A stretch of DNA of 64,000 nucleotides from Klebsormidium nitens (taxonomy: Eukaryota; Streptophyta; Klebsormidiophyceae; Klebsormidiales; Klebsormidiaceae): positions 42,597 through 106,596 of the forward strand of contig DF237255.1 of NCBI GenBank assembly GCA_000708835.1. Reading direction: 5' to 3'. The position numbers were made by a program, and so were the translations under genes. Below are positions 47,427 through 58,722 of the stretch, piece after piece; the stretch's first letter is position 1; every line of letters starts with the position of its first letter. The notes under the pieces are model-generated. The model did not search any database and had not been told where the DNA came from. It saw only the letters and a list, made by a program, of their open reading frames with translations.

Positions 47427-50400
47427 TCAAATGCGTTCTTGTACAGCGGCCGGTGTACTTTGTGACTGCACTGCTGCCCCGTTCGAAGCACCTTCCCCCT
47501 CGCTGACGTCAACCTCCCCGCTGACGTCAACCTCCCCGCTGACGTCATCCTCGTCGTCATCATCGCTATCGACCTCTTCCGACTCCTGCTCTTCCTCCTC
47601 GTCATCCGACTCCTCCTCCTCGACGACCTTCCCTGCCTTTGCTGCTTCCCGTTTCATTCTTTCTATGTACGGCTTGTTGGGCCCTATCATAAGGAGGATG
47701 TTCCGGCCCTCGACTGTGATCCGCCCCTCCGTAACGCCCCACTGCAAAGAGGAAATCGAGGATGTGTACCCCAAAACCAAGCACCCGAAAAGAGAAACGA
47801 ACCTTAAACCAAACTCTTAACGGTAACCAGTCTTCTCCCACGTAAAAACAGTCTTCTCCCACGTGTAAAAATACGCATGTCGAATCTAAAAACGTAGCGA
47901 TATAGTTCCAAACAACAAGTTGACTGATGAACATGGCTTGTCGTTGGAAAGTGTTGAGGCCTCGACTGATTTAGCAGAGCACTTTCAGCGGGATTCTGGC
48001 TCTCTTGTTGGGAGCTGACAGCAACCCCTATAACGACGTTTCCAGAAAGGTCGCTCCAACGGCTTGAGACGCACGACAATCGACAACAATCGGTTTTGCA
48101 ACAAACGACGGACGCAGGACCTTGGAATAAGAACGTCACTGGAACGACAATGACTTCTGTGAGCTCGTATGAGTGAGTGAGCGGCAACAGTAACGACGGC
48201 ATGGGCAATTGCATCCGAGTGAGTGACGACTTATGGGCCCTGAACTTGCTTCCTGGTCGCCGGAAACATGGCAACAACGAACGTTTCGTGGCTTAGTGCA
48301 AGTCGCAAATGCTCCTCCGTTACCGCCCGATCGGCACGTGAACGCTGCAACCTTTCAAGGGAGCGCCGCTCGACCGATCCCGATGGGTCGGGCTGACGAG
48401 GAGAGCTCGTTCAATGGGTGGGCAAAAGTTTTACCAGAGGGTGTGCCAACACGTAAGCAGTGGCTCGGACTGAAGCTCACCTCTCCTATTTCCGCTTGCA
48501 CCTTTTCGAACAACGTGATTCCCTGTTTTTGGAAGCCCATTTCCCGAGCCTTGAAGTTCATTGAAAACTTAACCTGCAAACAAGAAATATTACGGGTCAA
48601 AACTACTGTCGTCCTGTCGACTTGACACGACGAGCCCCTTACTTTTCTTGGTAGAGACCCGTGTCTAAAATGAAGTAACCATACAAAGGGCATGCTTGAC
48701 GATCGGACAGAAAATAGCTTGGCCTTGACCTGCATACGCTTGCAAAGCTTCCTGCTCCATCCCAATGGCGCAATCCAGGCGATAAGGCAGAACACATGGG
48801 CCAAAACGAGAATGAACAGCCCTAACGCATGCAAAGTGACTCGACGGTCAGCCCAAGTAGAGAAGTTTTCCAGGACTGTCGAGCACACAAAGGCTCCTGC
48901 AGAAAGAAACGCCAAAGAGTGGCGAAACCGCCTGCATTGAAAGATGCTGAACCATCCGACCTACATTTCTAAGTTTCCTAATCCTAATGAACAGCCGCAT
49001 CTGTTACAAAAGCCTTCAGAGCAATGCTGGATACCAATTGACCAACGAAGGCCAGTTCTGTTGCTCATCACAGGCATTACGCAATAAGACTTGCTTTTCG
49101 TCTTTACAAATTGAAGACCACACATCCAGCAATGGCCTCCAAAGAGTTGTCTGACATAATGCTCGGCAAAAACCTACTTGACATGATGCTGAGCAACATG
49201 AGCACTCAATTAGACCAGAAGGGACAAGTGCACTCAACAATAAGGATAGACGGGCACAATGTCGAATGAACAAGCCCGCACCGGTGGTTCTTCCCACAGA
49301 GACCGTTGTAACAGACCTTACAGTGCACACCTGGCCTAGGGGCAACCGTTCGAGAAACATACAACTCTCCCTCCTTGCTTTAAGTTGCTGTACGGGCAGC
49401 TCACTTGCTTTCAGGTGATAACCGATTTGAATTCCAAAAGCGAAGGACACCAAAATCAGACCGCACAGCGCTGACTGGGAGTCTTCTACAGACGACTGGA
49501 CTATTGGTCAGTTGAGACGGAACTTGTTCCTCCAAAGAGGCCCTCCGAATGCAAGGCTAACTAGTGACCACATTTGTCGCTCGTTTGCCAGTCATAGGCG
49601 TAAGTTCTGACTTGTGCGTACATGATATGCCTGAAACCAACAATAAAGGCGCCTTACACTTTCAAGCTGTAAGGACGAATCAACGCCATCGACTGAAAAA
49701 GGAATGATCTCGTAGGATCAGGAAAGTGTCCATCATAGGCGTCACGTAACGTTTTGCCAACTGTCATTAAGTAACTCGTTCCTGGAGCTAGTAACGCTTG
49801 ACGCTCCTAGCAACTCAATCGCAACTTTTCCGCTTGCCTTCCTCTGGGCCCAAAAACCCTTTTTGAACTTAGTAAAGCGATCCGTTTCTTGCCAACTTTA
49901 GGCCTTCGCTACAGTGTAACAGTGGTTTTGACGATACCACAATATTGTGCTCGTCGTAGGGAACGATTGTAATCGACCAGGCAGATTTATAGTCCTTAAA
50001 AACATAAGATGCACCTCCAGCTTTACTTCGACATCCCCGTCTGAAGGTGACCGCGACAGGAGAGGGACTTCCTGCCTGCTCACGGTGCTTTGTTTAGTAT
50101 CTTTCAAGTGCATGCGTGGAAGCGGGCTTCAGAGCGCTGCTAAGCGGCTGACACACCATCAACGACCACGTGGCCTGGATCAGCCATGCCAAAAGGAGAC
50201 GAATACAGCAACAACTCTCTGCGCGATCCACCAGGGTCAAACCTTGGGAAGAGCTATACCCCCTAAACGCCCACAAGGGTCATCAACGACTTAGGGGCTG
50301 ATAAAAACGGTCTTTGAGAGAACTGCATCGAACACCAGAAAGGCCAAAATCCATATTTGCCAGTGGATGCCACAGCAGAGGCTCCGAATCGGGCAAACCT

Positions 50401-53400
50401 CCGCTTACTTGCTTGTGCCAAGGTCGGCATGGTCTCCATCTCACAAAAAACGTCAACTTCGAGTCTACAAATAGAGGCCTCCACGGGATCATGGCCGTTG
50501 GCCAAAATGGCCACAGCTTCGTCCGTCATAGACTTCCGCTCCTTATTTCTCAAAGGAAAATCTGAGCGCACCTCTCAGTCGCGGGCAAAAGCAAACGGCT
50601 TCATAGAGAATCATCGTCCTGGGCCTCAGAGCACTCACGAAGGCCGCAACGGTGAGCAGACATGGCCATGACCGCTCTCGTCACAGGCAATTGAAGGGAC
50701 TCAGCAACGAACTCAAGAACCCCCCGGTTGTCCACCGGAGCCAATGCGTTAAAAACTGTATGGCCGCGCATAAATTTACTTTGGGGCGATGATCTGGAGC
50801 GCCGAGACCATGCCAACGGCTCCATTATGCCGAGAGTACATTTTCCAGTATCTCGTCTGAACGGGCCGTCATACGCTGACAGAAAAGATCATATACCGCT
50901 ATATCGGGCTAATCACAGGCTCCACGACTGCTTGATGCTCAGTACAAGACGTGGAAAGTTTCTTACACCCCGCATTCCGTCTACGTTATCCAAAGCGGAC
51001 GTTGCCCGGAGAGGCAAAGCATGGCGGACACTCTGATGAGCTTTTCCAGGCCATCTTAGGCCGGGCAAAAACAGACCCGGCCTACCAACGGTGAGGTGGC
51101 ATAGCTGCTTGAAATCCGTCAAGAATCTTGTCACTATCTTGCTGCAAGCAGTCGACTTTCGAACGGGTACTCTGGACTGTCGAAAAGGCAAGTCGCACAA
51201 TTCGCATGCCCTGAGCTTCTAGTCCCAGGCCTTTGCACGGCATCTGCTTCGAAGCTTAGAAACGGTGGCTCCAAAGACCGATCAAGGCTTACAGACCGCC
51301 ACTGATCGCGTATGGCCTAGAGCGACCGCAGCAAGCGAGCACAACACAGCCCTGCCAGATTGGTACAGTAATGCACTCGCAAATGCCGAAAAGTGCAGGC
51401 TCGCGCATCCAGCATCGCACGATGTAAAGGGAGCACCTTCAACTCTCAGCTCAAAGCCTGCTTATGGAGATCAAGGGTACGGCCTTCTCTTGTCCGGAGA
51501 TATGTGGCCCGACCAGCCACAACGACGCAAATCACGAGCCTCACTTCGATCCCCACGCCACCCACGAAACGAGAATGGAAATGAAGACAAAAAGTAACAC
51601 AGACTGCTCTGGTCTGAAGAGCACTTAGAAAGAAGTCCCTTGATCGGCTACAGGCTCTCACAGAACGAGATAGGTACGCAGGCTGATTCGCTGTAGCAAA
51701 GTAAGGTGGGAACAAGCGCTCTTGGGAAAATTATTAGTTCTGAGACAACACATCAGTATTGTAGAACCGCTGCACAAAGAGCTGGAAGAAACGGAGTCTC
51801 GATGCTTCCGCATGAAGACCCTACTCACAAAACGTCGATGAAACATAACCAGCTGGCATGCACGAACAAACGAGGAAAGCTCAAGCAGCCTTTGAAGAAC
51901 GGAGGCTTCAAGTGCAAAACGGGCAGGCTTCGAAGCACCTTAGGATCAACCATAGAAGCTGCACTTCTCGGAAGTTTCAGAAACCAAACCCAAGCTCCTG
52001 ACTGGCCATCGGTTGGTCTTCAATTCCTGGCCGCTTTCATTGACAGCAGCGCAAAACGTATTGTTCGTCACAACCAAAAACGCATTCAACAAAATCGAAC
52101 TTGGAACTTTTGGACCCTTAATATCGGTACTGTCGGACGCAGAGTGCAACAGGTCCCGGAACTGTGCTTCCCATAAGTCCCTGACCCCGAACCAAATCAA
52201 GCCATTCGTTCAGACGATGCGTTGGCAAATGGTGAACATAAAAGGACAACTCACCTTGTCTCCGGCTCTCAGAAATCGCATGCACTTCCGTAGCGTCGTG
52301 TTGTAATCGCCGACATCCGTGTTGTACCTGCAGCATCAAAACAAGATCATCGGTACGGATGAAAATCCCTCTTCATCGACCGATCGTTGCAGCTGCACTC
52401 TGGGCGCGTTGTAGACCACAAATCAAGTACTCTTTCTGTATATGCTTCTCCCGTTTCTGCTTCTCCCGTTTGCTTCTCCTGTTCCTGCTTAGCTTTTCCC
52501 GGAACTCTTCTGCATTTGCTTCTCTCGGTAATCGTTCAACAATCTTGTTATTACCATACTCTGCGCTTGTCGTACTTCGCCCCCGTCCAGGAACAAGCCC
52601 ATACGAGTCCTCTGCTCCGAAAGTCGAATGACAAAGCGTAGTACCATTCGCATACCCAGCCATAAGAATGAAAGGAAACACAACCAGCAGCCCAGAACGA
52701 AAGCTTACCGCATTTTCAACTCTTTCTGATCCACCCGGTTTGCTGCAGAGAAAAGAAAGTTGGCTGTCAGAGGACCTAGAGGATCTTGTCTACAAGCAGC
52801 TAGACAATATAATAGAAGTAGAAGCGCGTTGTAACCGAACTCCGAAACAACTGCCGTCCTGATTCATGTATTCAATCCACAAATCAAGCACAGTAAAACC
52901 TGCTTTTGTGCAGACCAGCACTACGGTCACTGCTTCTTGCAATGGGACACAGCTTCATCGTGCGAGCGAACACCACTTGCTCAATCACTGGATGCGTGTG
53001 TGTTTCCAAAGCTGTCAAGGCTAACAACGAACATATGGAGAAAGCCGTAGCAATCAAGGCCCACTATACTGCCACCTATGGACGTACCTTTTGATCGTTT
53101 CAGCGTGTCCCGTGCCTTCTTGTCCTTTTCGTACTTGTACTTCCTGCACAGGGTTCGACGAACAATCAATATAAATGCGTGTGGGCCCCCCCTTGAAGTA
53201 TTTCGAAGTCCAAAAGCAATTGAACAGGGCTGCACCAGAGCGGTTGTCACCATTTGAGCTCCGACCAGGTTTGTATTAGGCTCAGGGTGGAATCGAATCT
53301 TATACGTCTCTTCACATCTACAAAAGATCAGAGAGATACCGGCACTATAACTTGGGAACCCAAAAGCACAGCAAGGTAAGCTTACGTGTAGTCCATGATT

Positions 53401-55357
53401 CGACAAACTGGAGGATCGGCATCGCCCGCGATGAGGACCTGCGGGAGCGAGACAACTTGAGCAACATGCAGATTACAAAACCGAACGCCCAAAGCCGATG
53501 GAAGGACTCCCCAGGTCATTTCAAGACTACTTTTGACCACAGGTTGATGACCCGATTGACAAATGCCGGTTGTTACCTCTAACCTGTCAGTCAATCCCAA
53601 GTTCACGAGAGCTGTCAAAAGCTGACAGTAAAAGCACGAGAAAGAGCGTACACGCACGTACACAGCGCACTAGGTACCCAGAATCGCTGCATCCCGGTCA
53701 ATACAAACCTGGTCTTGTATGATGATAAGTAGATGATGGCGACCCCCAGATGTCAGAGAGCAACGCCTGACGACCGAGCCTTATCAAGGACACGAGAAAG
53801 AAATACAGGAGTCTAACAAATGTGGGCCTCTCACCAGGTCGAGCTCCTTGTTCCTTGCCGCGAGCAGTGCATCGGAGGACGCCACGATCCCAATCTGCTC
53901 GGAAGGACTTCCGTTTCAGTCAATGAACACAATTGTCGCTAAAAGGCATCGTCCGAACTCCAATGATTTCGAGGTCCTTTTCGACTGCGAAAGAATCTTT
54001 TGGCTTCAGCCCTTGAATGAACGATTGTTCCCAGGGTACAACAAGGTTGCATGCATGCATGAGCGTGCCACAAAGCTTCCCCAAGACGCCTCTGATTCAC
54101 TCAAGAACAGGTAGACAAAGCTAGCCACCTAGAATTCTGGACATAGATCGCCAGCTTCAAAACTTTGCATCTCAGCTTGCTGCCGCCAGGACGCACGCTG
54201 AAATCCTCAGTAGGACGCTTGCTCCCCAATATCCTCTCAAATCCTGACAACGATCCTTCTACTGTGTGCACGAAGTAGTGGCAAAGCAAAAATCACCAAG
54301 TATGGGATTCTCTGTCAGGAGTCGTTTGGGGCTCATAGTGAAGCAGAATTGGGAGTCTCTGTAACTCACCATCTTCTGATCCTGGTCCAGCAACCGAATA
54401 TTTGGATATGCCCTGATTGGACGAGAAGAGGAAAGTGTCAGTAGCCATTTTTCGGACGGCAAAAACCCTAATTTAGAAGGCGGATCAGCTGAAACATACA
54501 GGCCATAACCACCAAGACCATCGGAAAATATTTCCTTTAGCATGGTGCATGGAAGGTGAGACACTCGATCGCCGGGCTTGTCAATTTAGAACCATCGACT
54601 TTCACAAGCACAATGCTGATGCTGCCTGAGCATACTATCTACATTCTCGAACCGAATGACATCTTTAAATCCTGCTTTTTAAAAGTACGGTGAAATACTG
54701 TACTTAGTTGTGCTTGTGCGACACGACCATTACCAACAGCAAGCTCTCGCAATCTACAATGAACATTACTAACAGCAGCATGCAGCACCCCGCTCAAAGC
54801 CTCATACTCTATCCCTGTAGCTCTGGCACTCAATGCACATTTCTTATGGGATGTGCGAAATGCCGCCAGAACCAGCACCCAACCCTCAAACCCCATAATA
54901 GTTCCACCACATTGGATTGTGGTGTCCCAGTCTCGAAGCCCATCTACTAAAAAGTGTATCCCTCAGGTACTTACAACACTGCCTCATTCATCTTGGGGCC
55001 CTTGCTCGCTTGCTCCATGGGGTTTGCTTCCCTTGTCCTCCTCCGAGGTCCTCCACCCCTCTTGATAGCTACTACCTGAAACTTGGCGCTACCCGCCCTT
55101 TCCTTACACGTCAGGAGACTCAACAGCCCATGGCTGCCCGCCCCCAGAAACGAGGTGCGGGAGAGGGACAAAGCAAGTGCCTCCACATTCGTCTGTCTGT
55201 ATCCTCCCAAGTTTCTCTTTGCACACATTTTGTGCAATTCAGGTACTGCAAATGTAGTGCAGGTCGGCATGTCGAGCTTCTGGGCGCAGCGGGGGCTGCA
55301 CGTTGCCCCAGGAACATGCGCCGCCCCCGTGAGGCGCGCACAGACTGCCGAGGTCAT
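47427..55357 (-). CDS. infC: Organelle (probably chloroplast) translation initiation factor IF-3
   Basis: Nine minus-strand exons: 55357-54975, 54412-54370, 53894-53835, 53438-53386, 53143-53088, 52742-52709, 52327-52255, 48573-48481 and 47741-47427, giving 369 residues; every phase agrees. It binds the small organelle ribosomal subunit and keeps subunits apart until the start codon is chosen. Residues 1-127 are a basic, acid-poor presequence. The IF-3 N domain begins AYPNIRLLDQDQKM and continues IGIVASSDALL and DADPPVCRIMDY(T)KYKYEKDKK. The C domain runs KELKM-R-YNTDVGDYNTTLRK, FLRAGDKVKFSMNFKAREM and GRITVEGRNILLMIGPNKP. An acidic tail from about residue 307 (EEEESDDEEEEQ) holds a DVSGEV tandem repeat; acidic tails are known in chloroplast IF-3. 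Exons of 34-73 nt and a 3.7-kb intron 7 are unusual. The ATG choice in exon 1 is the weakest point. Confidence 0.9.
47502..47548 (-). repeat. 18-bp coding tandem repeat in IF-3 acidic tail
   Basis: GCTGACGTCAACCTCCCC occurs at 47502-47519 and 47520-47537 with a partial third copy at 47538. On the coding strand it gives DVSGEV-DVSGEV-DVS. Each unit contains TGACGTCA. Confidence 0.93.
48574..52254 (-). other. 3.7-kb intron 7 of IF-3
   Basis: The longest intron in the window lies between GDK and VKFSMNF of the IF-3 C domain. It contains several copies of the CATAGGC/GGCCAG cassette (about 49020-49075, 49580-49600, 49720-49745, 49940-49955, 50650-50685) that is otherwise found in the 26-44 kb repeat block. 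No exon-like segment fits the IF-3 frame inside it. Confidence 0.7.
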
Positions 55358-55447
55358 CGTGATAGTTGATCAGCAACCAAAGATTATGATTTTCAGAACG
55401 CAAACCGCTTTCTTCAGCCTTCCAGGCTTGCTAGGTTACTAAACCTA

Positions 55448-55511
55448 AGGTCCAGGAAGGATGCAACGTTTGACTCTGAAGGTCCAGGAAGGATGCAACG
55501 TTTGAGTCTGA
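55448..55511. repeat. Two-copy 32-bp tandem repeat upstream of IF-3
   Basis: AGGTCCAGGAAGGATGCAAC plus CGTTTGA(C/G)TCTG is repeated once, about 90 bases before the IF-3 ATG. The two copies differ by about one base. Confidence 0.9.
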
Positions 55512-56105
55512 GTGGCAGCAGCAGAGCAGGCGGCTTCAGCTGGCTTCAGATGCTGCATTTGAGCAGTCGGTCTAAAGCTAGCTGGCGGTGAAAAGGAGAG
55601 GAGACATAAGCCGTCCGATGTGAAAGTGCTTCCGCTGCCGTACGATGTTTGGCTTCTGGTGCCACCTGTGACTACCTGGACCGTCGAAACTTTGCAGCAC
55701 TTATCGAAGGGTGGCGAACAATGTTGATCCCGAGCAGGTTCGAACTTTGAACAGGGAGTCAAGAAGGGAAGAAAGTGACTTGTTCTGATTGAACTGAAAG
55801 GGGGAAGAAAGTTGCGCACATTTGGAGTCTGGAGGACAAGTACGGTAAATTGTAGCCATGGAGAGAATAGAGAGTTCGTTGTTTCTCGCTTGTGAAGGCA
55901 CTCCTTGTTGCAGGGTCATTGCTTTCTGTCCATCAGGTTTGAGCAAAGTGAGGCGTTGATTTGTTTCAAGGCAGGAAGCCAGGCAATCTGCTACAGACCA
56001 GTTGGTTGAAAGGTACCTGAGCGGGGCCTGAGCATGCAACAAGTCGTGACAGAGTATTGAAAGGTTTTGCATGCATTGGTTTGAGTAGAGTCAAGAGGTT
56101 CGACC

Positions 56106-56363
56106 ATGGTCACCACTGAGCAGGTAGTCAGAGGCGTGGGCCTAATATCTCTTGCCACTGCCATCGTTCTGGCGCTGAAGACGTTGAATGATGCCACAAA
56201 CGAGCTGAAGATCGTTGGAGACAGGGCTACTGGCTGGTTCACAATCACAAGGAAACCAAAGACAAAAACTGAACGTTCTCTTTCGGAAGGGTCTGGGACC
56301 AAAAGTTTGCAGAGTCAGGGGCAAGTAGTAGGGGATGCAGTGGCGCCGGATAACATAGATCAG
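56106..56363 (+). CDS. Possible small membrane protein, first exon
   Basis: The ATG sits in a good context (CGACCATGG). The frame gives 86 residues with one hydrophobic segment at about residues 9-27 (VRGVGLISLATAIVLALKT) and then a basic, polar tail, up to a plausible donor CAG|GTTAGT at 56364. The unspliced frame runs on to 56657, but that part is AT-rich and intron-like. I found no partner exon and recognise no family. It lies head to head with IF-3, about 750 bases away. It may be real or chance. Confidence 0.35.
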
Positions 56364-58722
56364 GTTAGTGTTGATTCTCTCACAACTTGCTCACGCGCCT
56401 CTTTAGGTCCATTTTTGCAGGGAATGCTGCCAACTTTCCAATGTACTGCCGTATCATCACACTTTCTTTGGTTGAATGCCACCAGCTCTGAATCTTTTTT
56501 ACCACCTGAACTTGCATTGCCCTTCATACAAAATTACCAAGAACAACGTACGTACACAAATTGGTTGTATTATACATGCGTCAGACTGAACATTCAGAGA
56601 ATTGTCACAATCAGGCACCTCAATTACATTCTGCAAACTGCAATTGCATTTCTTTGAGAAGGTTCCTTTGCTGTTTCTGCTAGTTCCTAAAAGTGTTTCC
56701 GTGGATTAACGAACGGAGATCACAAATTGTGATGCAATGGGAAAGCAGATTCTGGAAGAAACCACTTTACCTTTGTCCAGGCCCGGGTCTTGGCTTTGAT
56801 AGTGGACAAGCTAGAAGACTTAAAAACTTTGCAGTCAGAGCAGCTCCAATGGACAAGGATCGGCTGGCTTCTAAGTTCGGGGCTGCTTGCTTACTCGGTG
56901 GGGGTAACTTTGCAAGGAAAGCGAGGGCATTAGTAAAGTGAGAGCTTAAGTAGTGAGCATAGGTTCCAAGAATCCTGGCAAATCGCTGGCCTCATAAAAC
57001 TTGGATTCATATAAGCATGAAAGCTTGATCATGATGATTCAATAGGTTGTACATACAAACTCGACAATTCAACATATGTGTTCCACAATGGTTTAACCTT
57101 ATGGTGAAGTTGGGACGGGGTATCCAGGGGCTGCTGGACCATGAAAATCTTGACAGAGGATTGACTTTGTGAGCTAGCTTAGAGAAGACAAGAGGGGCTT
57201 CTCTAAATTGAGTTTCGATGTACCTGTCCAAGGATGTTGTTTCGTGGTCTCCTGATCTCATGCTGTAGGCTTTTAGGTTGTTCAGCCTTGAATCGTTGTT
57301 GCCGCAAGTATGGGCGTTCGCATAACGCTTCACATTTGCATGATGCGCATGCTAGGACATTGAACCACCTCCGTTATTGCATGATGCTTTCGATCTGTTG
57401 ATGGTGTTGTTGTGCAGGGCGGCATTGTCCAACTACCTTCCAGTCTCAAAATGACCTATCAATGCATGATGCGTCCATTTTGCGTTGTCACGTGCAAGAC
57501 GCTCGCAAGTGGTTCAAGCAGATTCTTTGTCCACTTGATTGTGCAGGATTTTGGCCAAAACTAAAATTGTTCATGCTCATATGCTTTTGCCAAGTACGTG
57601 CATGATGCCTTCACTTGCGCCTCTAAGTGCATGATTTTCTTGTAGTGGTCTGCGCATCAGCACAATTGTATCTAAAAGTTGATTGTTAGATCGATGCGAC
57701 TGCCGACTTCTAAGACGATGTGCAACCGATTCACAAGGAACAAGCAATGATCACGAAATCAACTTTGGATTCAAGTCGTTCATTGAACTTTGACGTCGAA
57801 ACCCAATGTGTTTTGCCTCTGGTTTTGCGTGTGCAATTTGCATATTCGTCATCATGCAACTAGCTCATGTTCTGTGCACGAATATTATTAGTGTACACCA
57901 TCAATACATGGAAGAGTCTTTGGGCATGTCTGCGGGCGCCCGCATTCAACATGTGGATGACGTAGTTCTCAAAATTACATTAAGAACTGTAGTTCTTTAT
58001 GTTTGACGTGTAATGAAACGAAGGCCTTGCATGAAGTCTCCAAACTTTGAACAAAAAGCTGCAGCCTACATTCACAAACTCATCCATTCGTGGACGCTTT
58101 TCGTGTGGGACTCATGCAGAGACACGCAGTTAAGATTTTCAACCTTTTCAAGCTTCGTTATCTTCAGACGGGTCTTCAAAGGTTAATTGCGGAGATCTAT
58201 AACCCGGTTTGGACCAATGGCAATGAGGCAATATATACAGGCAGGAGCTGAGAAAAACTTTTGGAACTCGGCTTCAGATTACGGTTGGACATTCAGGAGT
58301 CAGGATCTCCTTGTTCTAGGTGATTGAAGGGCGGTAATTCTTGATCTGCCCTTTGCTTATGGGTCTGCGATTATTCCTGATATATTGGTGCCAAGGTTTT
58401 CATGTCTGAATAGATTTCAAAGCATGGCGGTTTGCTGGAAAGTTCTTGAGCTAGGATAAAAGCTTGGCCTGTGGAACGGAGGCTTTTCTAGCGCCCTGAG
58501 ACCTTTGAGCTGTTCCTTCAGCTCTTTCACATGGAGCTTGTAGTTTCCAGCTTCAGCTAGACATGTGGTGAAAATTGAAGGTTAAATGGTCAATTGTGTG
58601 TGCATTGGCTAATGCCCATGTCGATGGAGCCCAAGCAACCAGCCTGGGCTGTGCGCATGTGCAAAGCAACCGTCCCGCGAGAATTGCTGCTGAACGGAGT
58701 TGTCAGCGTATGAGAACACTAA
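56364..58722. other. AT-rich intergenic region before SAC3C
   Basis: Low GC compared with neighbours and no convincing coding frame. From 57330 to 57640 the word TGCATGATG or GTGCATGAT recurs five times (near 57335, 57377, 57463, 57599, 57629), overlapping CATGCA-type RY words. The SAC3C promoter should lie in the last few hundred bases; no TATA box was assigned. Confidence 0.4.

Noticed and set aside
52440-52560. Lys/Arg-rich minus frame (KREKQKREK) as an extra IF-3 exon
   Set aside because: Comes from a CTTCTCCCGTTT simple repeat in an intron; the 34-nt exon at 52709-52742 joins its neighbours in phase and matches IF-3 without it.
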